Source of the DNA: Desnuesiella massiliensis
GTDB taxonomy: Bacteria > Bacillota > Clostridia > Clostridiales > Clostridiaceae
Direction of reading: 5' to 3'
Length of the DNA stretch: 64,000 bases
Assembly (NCBI RefSeq): GCF_001403615.1
Contig: NZ_LN879451.1
Coordinates: 62,001-126,000 of the forward strand
Shown in pieces: positions 33,701-42,098 of the stretch; position 1 is the first letter of the stretch, and every line of letters starts with the position of its first letter. Below the pieces are notes generated by a model. It ran no database searches. It was given only the letters and a program-made list of their open reading frames with translations, and was not told the DNA's origin. Position numbers and translations under genes: made by a program.

Positions 33701-34735
33701 ATGAAAAATAAACTTTTATTAATTGGTTTAGTAACTGCTAGTATTGCTTTTTCTTCTTGTAATATCGGAAAAAAATCTGTGCCCTCCTTAGATGACACTA
33801 TACCTACTTTCAATGAAAATATCTCTAGTTATGAAAAACAGAATCAAATTCAAAAATTTTTCTTACCCTACACTGGTGAGGAGACCTCTAAGGAAAATGC
33901 AGATAAAGTTGCTTTTATGGCTATTATAGAAAATTCAACAGACTCGCGTCCTCAGTCTGGTATTTCTAAGGCTGACTTCACTTTCGAAACTATGGCCGAA
34001 GGAGGAATACCTAGATTCATATCACTATTTCAAAAAAATACGGTTAAAGAAATTGGACCTATTCGGAGTGCCCGTTCTTACTTTATAGATATATCTAAGG
34101 AATTTAAGCTCCCTTTTGCCCATTGCGGAGGAAGTGAAGATGCATTAAACTCCATTAAAGCTCAAAATCTTATAAGCCTAAATGAAATGACAAATGGCTC
34201 CTATTATTGGCGGGACAAGACTAGAAAAGCCCCTCATAATCTTTATACATCCTCAGAAAAACTGATTGAGCTTATTAAAAAGAAAAATTATACTAATAAA
34301 GAAAATGTAAAGATCAAATTTGACAGTGAATATTGGGGAAATGACACTTTACCAAAGGCTAATATGGTTAAATTAACCTTAAATAGATTCTATAACACCC
34401 ATTATGAATTTCAAGATGGCAGGTATATGAAATATATGGACAATGTTAAAACTATAGATAAGGCCTATAACGAGCCTGTGGCAGTAAAAAATGTCGTTAT
34501 ACAAAAAACCTCAATTACCCTAAATAAAGATAAAATTCATGTAGATATACCTCTTGTAGGAAAGGGAGAAGGCTATGTAATAAGCAATGGAAAATATCAA
34601 AGGATAAATTGGTTTAGAGAAGGCCTGGACTCCCCTACTATATTAAAGGATTTAGAGGGCAAAGAGGTTCCCTTATCAGAAGGAAATACCTGGTGGAATA
34701 TAATTGACAAGAATAATATGGTGGACATAAAGTAA
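33701..34735 (+). CDS. DUF3048 lipoprotein (YerB-like)
   Basis: 344 residues from the ATG at 33701 (GGAGGAG just ahead). The start MKNKLLLIGLVTASIAFSSC is a lipoprotein signal with Cys20 as lipidation site. The DUF3048 core is recognisable by SRPQSGISKADFTFETMAEGGIPRFISLFQ and GPIRSARSYFIDISKEFKLPFAHCGGSEDAL. Relatives (YerB in Bacillus) are surface proteins of poorly known function. Monocistronic, divergent from nrdD and followed by a family A repeat. Confidence 0.85.
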   Translation: MKNKLLLIGLVTASIAFSSCNIGKKSVPSLDDTIPTFNENISSYEKQNQIQKFFLPYTGEETSKENADKVAFMAIIENSTDSRPQSGISKADFTFETMAEGGIPRFISLFQKNTVKEIGPIRSARSYFIDISKEFKLPFAHCGGSEDALNSIKAQNLISLNEMTNGSYYWRDKTRKAPHNLYTSSEKLIELIKKKNYTNKENVKIKFDSEYWGNDTLPKANMVKLTLNRFYNTHYEFQDGRYMKYMDNVKTIDKAYNEPVAVKNVVIQKTSITLNKDKIHVDIPLVGKGEGYVISNGKYQRINWFREGLDSPTILKDLEGKEVPLSEGNTWWNIIDKNNMVDIK

Positions 34736-34737
34736 TT

Positions 34738-34958
34738 TTTATTAATGCACAATGCACAGTGCACAATTCACAATGGAGGAAATTTTTTCTCCACTAACGC
34801 TACGAAAAAATTGGGAATTTATAAAGCTTGCTAATGCTTAGCCACGACTTTTTTAGTGGCGTAGCCACTTTAAAATATAATTATAGATTTTTCGTAGAGC
34901 AGCGGAGAAAAATCCTCCATAATTGTGCATTGTGAATTGTGAACTGTGAATTGAAAAA
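34738..34958. repeat. Family A palindromic element (about 220 bp)
   Basis: Left arm AATGCACAATGCACAGTGC, CACAATGGAGGAAATTTTTT and CTCCACTAACGCTACGAAAA; right arm the inverted equivalents ending GTGAATTGTGAACTGTGAAT. The centre has its own small palindrome AGTGGC-GTA-GCCACT. Same family as 24224-24432. It fills the space between two convergent genes. Confidence 0.78.
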
Positions 34959-35006
34959 AGCGACTTCTGTCGCTTTTTTCTTAAGTTGCGTCGCAACTTT
35001 TATTTA

Positions 35007-36116
35007 CTATCTTTTACAATACTTATTCTTCTTGTCCTCATACATATTTCTATCCGCTATACTTAGCATATCATCCATGGTTAGTCCTTCATTATAATCT
35101 ATATTACAAAAACCATAGCTGAAGGATATAACCTCAGAACCGATCTTCTCATTAAGCAGTGTTTGCCTTACCTGATTCAGTGTTTTTCTTACCTGTTCTT
35201 CATTAGAGTTTCTAAAAATTATTACAAATTCATCTCCTGACATTCGAGCACAAATATCATTTTTCGAAATATTGTTTATAAGAACTTTAGAAAATGAAAC
35301 TAAAGCTTTATCTCCAGTATTATGACCATAGGTATCATTAATATTTTTAAAATCATCTAAGTCAATTAGAACTAATATAGAATTGTAGGCTTGAGAATTT
35401 ATTTGTTTTATCTCATTTTCTAGAAGCATCTTAAAGCTTCTTCTATTATATAAATTAGTAAGCTCATCATGAGTAGCCATATATTTTAATTTATCTTGAA
35501 CCAAGAAGTTCTTCAAGGCTAATTCCATTTCATACTTTATATGTTTTATAAGTCTCATATCCTCTTCGTCAAAAACCTTATCTTTTGAAGATATATCTAT
35601 GTTCATCATTCCAATAAGCCTCTCATCTACATATATAGGTGAACTTATAGTACTATATATATCCAAAGCACCTATACTTCTAAAAAAATTTGTGGTTTCA
35701 ACACTATTGGTGTGCTCATTAAATTTTAATGGTTCTTGAATTATAGCAGTATCTTTAAATTTATTACATCTATATAAATAGACTTCTTCTTTTTTTAAAT
35801 GAATTTTATATAATTCATCGGAATAGCCTCTAAGAGCTTTATAGTAAAAATTTCCGTCATCCTCTAATATGAGAATACTACCTTTATCAGCTTTACCAAC
35901 GAATCTTATTGCAGCATCTAACATAAGAGAATATACTTCTTCCTTAGTTTCAACCTTACTCACATTTTCACATAGAAAGTAGATGTCCTTTTTCAGCTTT
36001 TTCATTGCTTCTGATTCGCTCTTTAGCCTTTTTATATTAAACATTTGAATAAAAATAATCAATATAACCACAATAGAATATATAATTATCAAATACTCTT
36101 TTATCAACGCTAACAC
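35007..36116 (-). CDS. Diguanylate cyclase with GAF domain
   Basis: 369 residues. One N-terminal membrane helix (about 5-25), a GAF-like sensor domain (about 55-195, ISSPIYVDERLIGMMNIDI) and a C-terminal GGDEF domain. The cyclase is intact in outline: DELTNLYNRRSF, DLDDFKNINDTYGHNTGD and the active-site loop ARMSGDEF, where SGDEF is a common functional variant of GGDEF. It should make cyclic di-GMP in response to a signal bound by GAF. It is divergent from degV; the palindromic operator between them might affect both. Confidence 0.9.
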   Translation of the reverse strand: MLALIKEYLIIIYSIVVILIIFIQMFNIKRLKSESEAMKKLKKDIYFLCENVSKVETKEEVYSLMLDAAIRFVGKADKGSILILEDDGNFYYKALRGYSDELYKIHLKKEEVYLYRCNKFKDTAIIQEPLKFNEHTNSVETTNFFRSIGALDIYSTISSPIYVDERLIGMMNIDISSKDKVFDEEDMRLIKHIKYEMELALKNFLVQDKLKYMATHDELTNLYNRRSFKMLLENEIKQINSQAYNSILVLIDLDDFKNINDTYGHNTGDKALVSFSKVLINNISKNDICARMSGDEFVIIFRNSNEEQVRKTLNQVRQTLLNEKIGSEVISFSYGFCNIDYNEGLTMDDMLSIADRNMYEDKKNKYCKR

Positions 36117-36181
36117 CTCTTAAGAAAATTATATTTCTTTAACAGATTATTTACAATCAAATATTTTTTTATTTTTAACAT

Positions 36182-36231
36182 TATCATATCTGATAACTAT
36201 ATCACTATTGATATAGTTATCAGATATGATA
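36182..36231. promoter_or_regulatory. 50-bp operator: six TATCA/TGATA half-sites every 9 bp
   Basis: The stretch is a perfect inverted repeat with 23-bp arms and a 4-bp centre. It is built of alternating pentamers TATCA and TGATA, starting at 36182, 36191, 36200, 36209, 36218 and 36227, each separated by four bases. The degV-padR promoter lies in its right half. It is a likely autoregulatory site for the PadR protein encoded in this operon. Confidence 0.8.
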
Positions 36232-36235
36232 TAAT
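36208..36235 (+). promoter_or_regulatory. Sigma-A promoter of degV-padR, inside the operator
   Basis: TTGATA (36208-36213), 16 bases, TATAAT (36230-36235). Both boxes overlap operator half-sites, so a bound repressor would exclude RNA polymerase. Confidence 0.8.
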
Positions 36236-36268
36236 TTACTTATATTATTATCCTAGGAGGAGTTTATT

Positions 36269-37114
36269 TTGGAAAAAATAGCATTAATTGCAGATAGTAC
36301 CTGTGATCTTGATAAAAATATTATAGAAAAGTATAATATTCATATACTGCCTTTAAGAGTTATATATAAAGATAAGGAATATATAGACAGGGTTGATATT
36401 ACTCCACAAGAAGTATATGATAGTTTGAAAAATGAAACCCCTAAAACCTCACTGCCTTCTATGAATGACATGGAATCCCTACTCACAAGGCTAGAGGAGG
36501 AAGGTTATACTCATACTATTATAATCCCTATTTCCAGTGGTCTTTCTGGTACCTTTAACAGCTTAAAGCTGGTTAGTGAGCATCATCCTAAGTTAACAAC
36601 CACAGTGTTTGACTCTAAGTCCCTTTCTTTGGGTGCTGGAGCTCTAATTATAGAATGTGCAAAATTAATAGAAGCTAATATGCCTTATGAAGAAATAGTA
36701 GCTAAACTGCCTTTAATTCAAGAAAAAATTTCTTTATACTTTATTGTAGATACTTTAGAGTATCTAAAAAAGGGTGGTAGAATCGGTAGAGTATCTGGAA
36801 CTATAGGAGAACTTCTAAATATAAAGCCCATAATATCTGTAAATGATGATGGAGTTTACTATACTTATTCAAAAGTTAGAGGCAAGAAGCAAGCTATATC
36901 TAAATTACTTGATTTAGCTGAAGAATATTTAAAATCTACTCGCTGCAAGGTGTGGATAATGCATGGAGGAGCTTTAGAGGAAGGTCAAAAAGTATATAAT
37001 ACCATTAAGACTTATAGCAATATATCAGAATTGGGTTTTGGTGAAATAAGCCCAGTTGCTGGAGTACATGCTGGACCTGGCCTTGTAGGACTTGTAGTTG
37101 TAAAGGAAGATTAA
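36269..37114 (+). CDS. DegV-family fatty-acid-binding protein
   Basis: 281 residues, full length. It starts KIALIADSTCDLDKNIIEKY, with TSLPSMNDM and PISSGLSGTFNSL as the fatty-acid-pocket motifs and LEYLKKGGRIGRVSG in the second domain. In Gram-positives, DegV/FakB proteins present fatty acids to the FakA kinase. The start is a TTG with AGGAGG 8 bases ahead. It is followed six bases later by padR; both lie behind the palindromic operator, so the binding protein is probably regulated by its neighbour. Confidence 0.93.
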   Translation: MEKIALIADSTCDLDKNIIEKYNIHILPLRVIYKDKEYIDRVDITPQEVYDSLKNETPKTSLPSMNDMESLLTRLEEEGYTHTIIIPISSGLSGTFNSLKLVSEHHPKLTTTVFDSKSLSLGAGALIIECAKLIEANMPYEEIVAKLPLIQEKISLYFIVDTLEYLKKGGRIGRVSGTIGELLNIKPIISVNDDGVYYTYSKVRGKKQAISKLLDLAEEYLKSTRCKVWIMHGGALEEGQKVYNTIKTYSNISELGFGEISPVAGVHAGPGLVGLVVVKED

Positions 37115-37120
37115 TATTTA

Positions 37121-37588
37121 ATGGATAATTTTGTTTTTCAAAACGAAGATCTAAAGGCAGAGGAAAAACGACTTTATGAAGAATATAAGAAGAAACTAGC
37201 GGAACTTAAAAAAGTTCAAAAAGAAAAAGAGGCCGTAGGACAAGTATTTACTAAAGGACTTTTGCCCATATATGTACTATATATATTAAGTCTAGGACCT
37301 AAAAATGGTAATGATATTGCTCATAAAATCGGAGATAGAACCAATGGACTTTGGGTTCCTAGTACAGGAGGAATCTATCCTTTGCTAAAGAAATTAGAAA
37401 AGCAAGGTTTAGTAGTAGGACAATGGGATGACCCTGAAAAAAAGTTTCAGAAGATATACCAGCTAACGCCTAAAGGTGTAGAAGAGCTTGATAATAAAAA
37501 AAATCTACTGAAAACTAAAATTGAAGAAGCCTTAGAAGTATTTAAGATAATTTATAAAGATTTATATGTTGATGAAGAAGTCCTTTAG
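37121..37588 (+). CDS. PadR-family transcriptional regulator
   Basis: 155 residues. A charged, probably coiled N-terminal helix (about 8-45) precedes the PadR winged helix (LLPIYVLYILSLGPKNGNDIAHKI, STGGIYPLLKKLEKQGLV). PadR proteins usually repress their own operon through an inverted repeat; the exceptional palindrome at the promoter of this operon is the obvious site. The longer-than-usual N-terminal helix is worth noting. The stop codon lies in the loop of the terminator hairpin. Confidence 0.9.
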   Translation: MDNFVFQNEDLKAEEKRLYEEYKKKLAELKKVQKEKEAVGQVFTKGLLPIYVLYILSLGPKNGNDIAHKIGDRTNGLWVPSTGGIYPLLKKLEKQGLVVGQWDDPEKKFQKIYQLTPKGVEELDNKKNLLKTKIEEALEVFKIIYKDLYVDEEVL

Positions 37589-37600
37589 GACTTCTTTTTG
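37576..37600 (+). terminator. Terminator overlapping the end of padR
   Basis: AGAAGTCC, loop TTTA, GGACTTCT, then a T run. The last padR codons form the stem, and the TAG stop begins in the loop. Confidence 0.8.
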
Positions 37601-37647
37601 TATATTTTTATTATAAAGGTTAAGAATAATACTGAGGTGAATAGATT

Positions 37648-37827
37648 ATGAAAGGTAAGATTATCGACACTAGCTTAATAGATGCCTTTATATCTTTGGA
37701 AAATGGTGAGACTGTGGATATATCCTTATCTAAGTTGCCAAAAAACTCCAAGGTAGGAGACTCAGTAAATATACCTTTTAATAATGCTCCAACTTTATCA
37801 AATAATAAGCCTATGGATTTTTTCTAG
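37648..37827 (+). CDS. 59-residue DUF3006-like protein
   Basis: Small ORF starting MKGKIIDTSLIDAFISLENG and continuing with VDISLSKLPKNSKVGD, the pattern of the small DUF3006 proteins of Firmicutes (beta-rich, nucleic-acid-binding type fold suspected, function unknown). TGAGGTG stands 8 bases before the ATG. It is shorter than common ORF cut-offs, so easily missed. A perfect 17-bp hairpin follows. It may be transcribed alone, since a terminator separates it from padR. Confidence 0.78.
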   Translation: MKGKIIDTSLIDAFISLENGETVDISLSKLPKNSKVGDSVNIPFNNAPTLSNNKPMDFF

Positions 37828-37833
37828 TTTGTA

Positions 37834-37873
37834 GTAAAGAATGTCCCTTTGACTAGGGACATTCTTTACTATA
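37834..37873. terminator. Perfect hairpin between DUF3006-like gene and isoaspartyl dipeptidase
   Basis: TAGTAAAGAATGTCCCT and its exact complement around TTGACT (17 bp). It is symmetrical between convergent genes and probably a terminator for both, although the flanking T tracts are weak. Confidence 0.7.
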
Positions 37874-37925
37874 TATCAAATCATTATAAATTTATCCTTA
37901 AAGAAAATTTACTAAAACTACTCTT

Positions 37926-39101
37926 TTACTTTTCAAAAGTTCCAAATACCTTTACTTCACCCTCATAAAGCATTATTATACCTTTAGCTATGACTGTTTG
38001 TATTTTTAACTCTTTCTCGTCTAGAATAACTAGGTCTGCATCTTTCCCAATACCTATGTTACCTTTATTATGAAGCTTTAAAATATGAGCTGGATTTGAA
38101 GTTATGGTCTTTATAGCCCTTTCAAAAGGTACTCCGTCTACTAGCACTGCATCTCTAACCTCTTCATAAAGAGTTGTTACCTTTCCCACATTAAGTCCAA
38201 TACATTCTTTTTTCTCATTAAACATGGGCAGGCTTCCTTGCCCATCAGAAGTAAAAGTTATTCTATCATCTGGTACCCCTTCTTCTAAGCAGATCTTTAG
38301 TGCCCTACTGGCTTTCACTTCTCCTTCTTCCCAGTATAAAGGCACAGAGCTTGTAGTAAAATCTATATATCCACCCTTTTTAGCATAATTTTTAGCTTCT
38401 TCAAATAAATAAGGATTTCTATTCATGTGAGTAGGATAAAATTGTGAATAAGGGAGCTCCGTATTTTCAATAATTTCATCTAAAATTTTTATAGTGTTTT
38501 TACTATCTCCTAAATGAAAATTCACTACTCCTGCTTTTCCTGATAATATACCTGCAACTCTAGCATCAGATACTAGCTTTTTTATATCCTCTACATGAGG
38601 ATGGGATGACCTATGATCAGATATAGCCACTTCCCCTACCCCTATTATCTTATCTATAGCTATGATATCCTTCATAACCTCTCCTGTAATAGTAGTTACA
38701 GGTACTCTATAGGAGCCAGTATAAATATATGTAGATACCCCTTCTTCCTCTAACCCCCTAGCCTTGGCTAATAAAGAAACCATGTTTCTACTTATTCCAT
38801 CTGTTCCTAAGCAGCCAACTACAGTAGTTACTCCACCTCTAATTATATCTGATAACATTATCTCTGGAGTTCTTGTCTTATAGCCACCTTCTCCACCGCC
38901 TCCTAGTATATGAACATGTCCATCTATAAAGCCTGGGGTAAGAATTTTTCCTTGCCCATCAATCATTTCCACTTCTAAACCCTTTGTAGTTATCTCTATG
39001 CTATCTTCTATAGAAGCAATCTTATCTCCTATTAGAGCAACATCCTTTATCCCTATATACTTTGGTGTGTATACTTTAATATTTTTTATAATCTTTATCA
39101 T
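37926..39101 (-). CDS. iadA: Isoaspartyl dipeptidase (beta-aspartyl peptidase)
   Basis: 391 residues, amidohydrolase superfamily. It removes isoaspartyl dipeptides from damaged proteins. Zinc ligands are in GFIDGHVHILGGGGEGG, SDHRSSHPH, NFHLGD and THMNRNP, with the catalytic Asp in FTSDGQGSLP. The frame allows a GTG at 39110, but the ATG at 39101 has AAGGGG 8 bases ahead. Monocistronic; the neighbouring ferredoxin gene has a separate leader. Confidence 0.92.
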   Translation of the reverse strand: MIKIIKNIKVYTPKYIGIKDVALIGDKIASIEDSIEITTKGLEVEMIDGQGKILTPGFIDGHVHILGGGGEGGYKTRTPEIMLSDIIRGGVTTVVGCLGTDGISRNMVSLLAKARGLEEEGVSTYIYTGSYRVPVTTITGEVMKDIIAIDKIIGVGEVAISDHRSSHPHVEDIKKLVSDARVAGILSGKAGVVNFHLGDSKNTIKILDEIIENTELPYSQFYPTHMNRNPYLFEEAKNYAKKGGYIDFTTSSVPLYWEEGEVKASRALKICLEEGVPDDRITFTSDGQGSLPMFNEKKECIGLNVGKVTTLYEEVRDAVLVDGVPFERAIKTITSNPAHILKLHNKGNIGIGKDADLVILDEKELKIQTVIAKGIIMLYEGEVKVFGTFEK

Positions 39102-39266
39102 TATAATCACCCCTTATTAAAATATTATAATATTAATAAATAAAGTTCAATGAAAGAAAACCAGAATGTTGAAACTTCTGGTTTCATCAAAATACTTATT
39201 AATAAATTTAGACAAATAAAAGAAGTTGACAGATAAATCAACTTCTTAAATAAAATATATTAATTT

Positions 39267-39455
39267 TTATGATATAGAAATAGCATTCACAGGACAACTA
39301 GCTTCTCCTTCTTTAGCACAATCTAAATTATCTTCTGTTAATTCTTCTACTATAACGCCAGCTTTCCCGTCCTCTTCCATTTCAAAAACCTCTGGGCAAA
39401 CTGAAGGGCATAGCCCGCAAGCAATGCAAGTATCTTTGTCTACATAAGCTTTCAT
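39267..39455 (-). CDS. [4Fe-4S] ferredoxin
   Basis: 62 residues. It starts MKAYVDKDTCIACGLCPSVC and ends CAKEGEASCPVNAIS. Cys10, 13, 16 and the late Cys before Pro bind one cluster; two more Cys (20 and 46) could form a disulfide, as in single-cluster ferredoxins. Small electron carrier in anaerobic metabolism. Its partner cannot be deduced from the neighbours. Confidence 0.93.
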   Translation of the reverse strand: MKAYVDKDTCIACGLCPSVCPEVFEMEEDGKAGVIVEELTEDNLDCAKEGEASCPVNAISIS

Positions 39456-39526
39456 AAAATATCACCATCCATAAAAAATTATTTACCATACCTATTATTT
39501 ATCTTTAGTGATAGTTTTATTCAATA

Positions 39527-40369
39527 TTATACAAAAGATTTTACTAGAATTTCATATTGTGAACTGTCCTTTATATATACTTCTGCCTGACCTTGCTCTA
39601 AACTCTCAACTAAGTCCAAATTAATAGGCATTTCGGCAATAAGTGGTATCCCTAAGTAATCAGCTTGCTCCTCAGAAGACTTTTTGCTAAACACTCTCAT
39701 TCTTTCTCCACATTTATTGCAAATTATATAGGCCATATTCTCCACTACACCCTTTACAGGCACTCCAAGCTTTTCTGTCATTATAACAACCTTTTTAACT
39801 ATCATGGATACCATATCCTGAGGAGTAGATACTACTACCATGCTAGAAATAGGGAAACTTTGCATAACGGTCAAGGTTATATCCCCTGTGCCTGGAGGCA
39901 TGTCAATAAGCAAATAATCTAACTCTCCCCATTCTGTGTCTGAATACATCTGATTTAGAACTCCTGTTAATACCGGTCCTCTCCATATTACTGGTTGTTC
40001 TTCCTGCTCTGTAAGGAGATTTATAGATATTACCTTTATACCTAATTCCGTTTCTACTGGTATAAACTTAACCTCTTCTTTATCACCTATAGGTATTATA
40101 GCAGCTCTTTTATTATTGATTCCAAAGAATCTAGGCATAGAAGGTCCAGTTATGTCTGCATCCAGCACCCCTACCTTGAAACCAGCCTTTCTTAATTCCA
40201 CTGCCATAATGCCTGTAACAGTAGATTTACCTACTCCGCCTTTTCCACTTATTACTCCTATTATATTTTTAATATTACCATGCTTAGGAACAGCCTTCCC
40301 GCAGGAATTTGCATTAGTATCCTTAGTTTTACAATTGTTTTTACTTGGGCAGGTTGAGCAATTACTCAT
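39527..40369 (-). CDS. Mrp/NBP35-type iron-sulfur carrier ATPase
   Basis: 280 residues. The N terminus is Cys-rich (MSNCSTCPSKNNCK). The deviant Walker A reads ISGKGGVGKSTVTG, and the later CNKCGER holds the CxxC that binds a bridging [4Fe-4S] cluster in a dimer. DMPPGTGDITLTVMQ is the switch region. The protein would deliver iron-sulfur clusters; a ferredoxin gene follows on the same strand. Confidence 0.92.
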   Translation of the reverse strand: MSNCSTCPSKNNCKTKDTNANSCGKAVPKHGNIKNIIGVISGKGGVGKSTVTGIMAVELRKAGFKVGVLDADITGPSMPRFFGINNKRAAIIPIGDKEEVKFIPVETELGIKVISINLLTEQEEQPVIWRGPVLTGVLNQMYSDTEWGELDYLLIDMPPGTGDITLTVMQSFPISSMVVVSTPQDMVSMIVKKVVIMTEKLGVPVKGVVENMAYIICNKCGERMRVFSKKSSEEQADYLGIPLIAEMPINLDLVESLEQGQAEVYIKDSSQYEILVKSFV

Positions 40370-40391
40370 GTTTTTTCCCCCTTTGCTTTTT

Positions 40392-41222
40392 TTAAAACTC
40401 TTCTGGTTTAGTTTTTGTTATCTTTATATCCCATGCTCTTTCATCATATTTACATAAGACGTAATATTTTGTTTCATTGTTATTAACTTTATCTTGAAGT
40501 GTTATTATGCTCTTATATATAGTAGTCTTATAACCATAGGTTTTTACATTAATTAGATAATCAAATTTATCCTTATTCTTATTTACCAAATCTATGTTGC
40601 TCATTTTATTTTTTAGGTTAATCTTAAAATCCTCCACATCTATAGAAAGGATATACTTAGCTACTTCTATATCATCGCTTATGTTTACCCCTATGCTCTT
40701 ATCCTTTGGAAGAGAATTTTCATATATATTTATAAAATTTAAAATAGTGTCGTAATATAGTTCCTCAAAAGCCCTTGGTTTTCTAAGGGAAGACATATTT
40801 TTAATTATATCATTATCTATTCTCTTAGAAACAATGTAGGAATTGTCATCATTATATAGATTTCCTACATTCTTATCATGAATGCCTACAACATAATTAA
40901 ACTTATGAACCTTATCAGAACCCTCAATCATTTCAAAGACATAATCAGGCTCTAAATTAGATTTTTCACTGGATGACTTAGCAGTAGATAATATGTCATA
41001 TAAGTCATTTATAGTTCTCTTGTCCGTAACTATAAATCTAAATCCAGTATCTCTAGTACTTTGAATAATAATCTTTTGAATTTTGTTTTGCTTTATATAT
41101 TCAAAATCTCTATTTTTTAATCCCCACTTAACTTTCATATCCTCAACTTTTGAACAGCCTGAAAAAACTAGGATTAAAACAGACATAAAAATAAATATAA
41201 AAGCTCTCTTTTTATTTTTCAA
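40392..41222 (-). CDS. Lipoprotein of unknown function, overlapping lgt
   Basis: 276 residues. The signal MKNKKRAFIFIFMSVLILVFSGC is of lipoprotein type with Cys23 as lipidation site. The remainder is a mixed alpha/beta protein with no domain I can name (GFRFIVTDKRTINDLYDIL is a recognisable-looking segment near residue 60). Its start overlaps the end of lgt by 11 bases, so it is translated together with the enzyme that lipidates such proteins. Confidence 0.8.
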   Translation of the reverse strand: MKNKKRAFIFIFMSVLILVFSGCSKVEDMKVKWGLKNRDFEYIKQNKIQKIIIQSTRDTGFRFIVTDKRTINDLYDILSTAKSSSEKSNLEPDYVFEMIEGSDKVHKFNYVVGIHDKNVGNLYNDDNSYIVSKRIDNDIIKNMSSLRKPRAFEELYYDTILNFINIYENSLPKDKSIGVNISDDIEVAKYILSIDVEDFKINLKNKMSNIDLVNKNKDKFDYLINVKTYGYKTTIYKSIITLQDKVNNNETKYYVLCKYDERAWDIKITKTKPEEF

Positions 41223-41979
41223 CTTTAACCATTCTCCCTTTAATTTTATCTAAATTATATAATCCTATTCCTAAAATAAAAACAAATAGGCTTATAAACT
41301 GAGAGGTTGATAAACCTCCTACAGCCCCCCTTGGGTCATCCCTTAAGAACTCTACTAGAAATCTACCTATACTATAAATTATCATATACATAGCAAAAAC
41401 TCTGCCTTGTCTATGCTCCCTCTTATAATACCATAATAAAAAGGCGGCTAAGGCAAAATCGAATATAGAAGAATAGATCTGAGTGGGATGCAGATGAACA
41501 CCATTAGGTGCAAAAGGCGAATTTTTAAACTCTACTCCAATAGGTAAATCAGTGACCGCTCCATAGCAGCAACCCGCTAAAAAGCACCCTATTCTTCCAA
41601 AGCCTTGAGCTAAAGGCAAGCTAGGTATAGCTATATCAAATACCTTAATAAAATTCCAAGCTTTCCTTTTACAATAAAGATAGAAAGCCAAAACTCCACC
41701 AATTATAGATCCGTAGATTACAAAGCCGCTTCCAAAATCTTTAAGCATCTCTGGCTCTTTTAATATAGCTTGTATATCTGTAATTATGTATAGTATTTTT
41801 CCTCCAGCCACGCCACTTACTATAGCTATTATAATCAAATTTAATATGCTATCTTCATCATAGCCTTCTTTAGAAGCCCTATTAGTGAATAATAGAACCG
41901 CTGCTATAATGCCTATCCCGATCATTAAACCATAACCATTAATATTTATCCCCCATAAACTAAATAAAACCGGTCTCAT
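41212..41979 (-). CDS. lgt: Prolipoprotein diacylglyceryl transferase
   Basis: 255 residues, about seven membrane helices. It transfers diacylglyceryl to the lipobox Cys. The Lgt signature is present: GFGRIGCFLAGCCYGAVTD, with the essential Arg and following Cys-rich loop; HLHPTQIYSS and the late RFLVEFLRDDPRG are conserved. The ATG at 41979 (GGGAGGG just ahead) gives the family start MRPVLFSLWGININGYG; the frame is open to a TTG at 42000 without support. Confidence 0.94.
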   Translation of the reverse strand: MRPVLFSLWGININGYGLMIGIGIIAAVLLFTNRASKEGYDEDSILNLIIIAIVSGVAGGKILYIITDIQAILKEPEMLKDFGSGFVIYGSIIGGVLAFYLYCKRKAWNFIKVFDIAIPSLPLAQGFGRIGCFLAGCCYGAVTDLPIGVEFKNSPFAPNGVHLHPTQIYSSIFDFALAAFLLWYYKREHRQGRVFAMYMIIYSIGRFLVEFLRDDPRGAVGGLSTSQFISLFVFILGIGLYNLDKIKGRMVKVEK

Positions 41980-42003
41980 AATACCCTCCCATAAAAACAA
42001 GTA

Positions 42004-42035
42004 TAAAATAAGAGAAGCTTTAGGCTTCTCTTATT
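42004..42035 (-). terminator. Terminator between the 195-residue protein gene and lgt
   Basis: AATAAGAGAAGC and its complement around a five-base loop; on the minus strand a TTTTAT tail follows. Confidence 0.75.
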
Positions 42036-42098
42036 CCTTTTAGTAAAATTATAATACTTTACAATAGCTAAATCAAATTAAAATTTTTTAAATACTTG

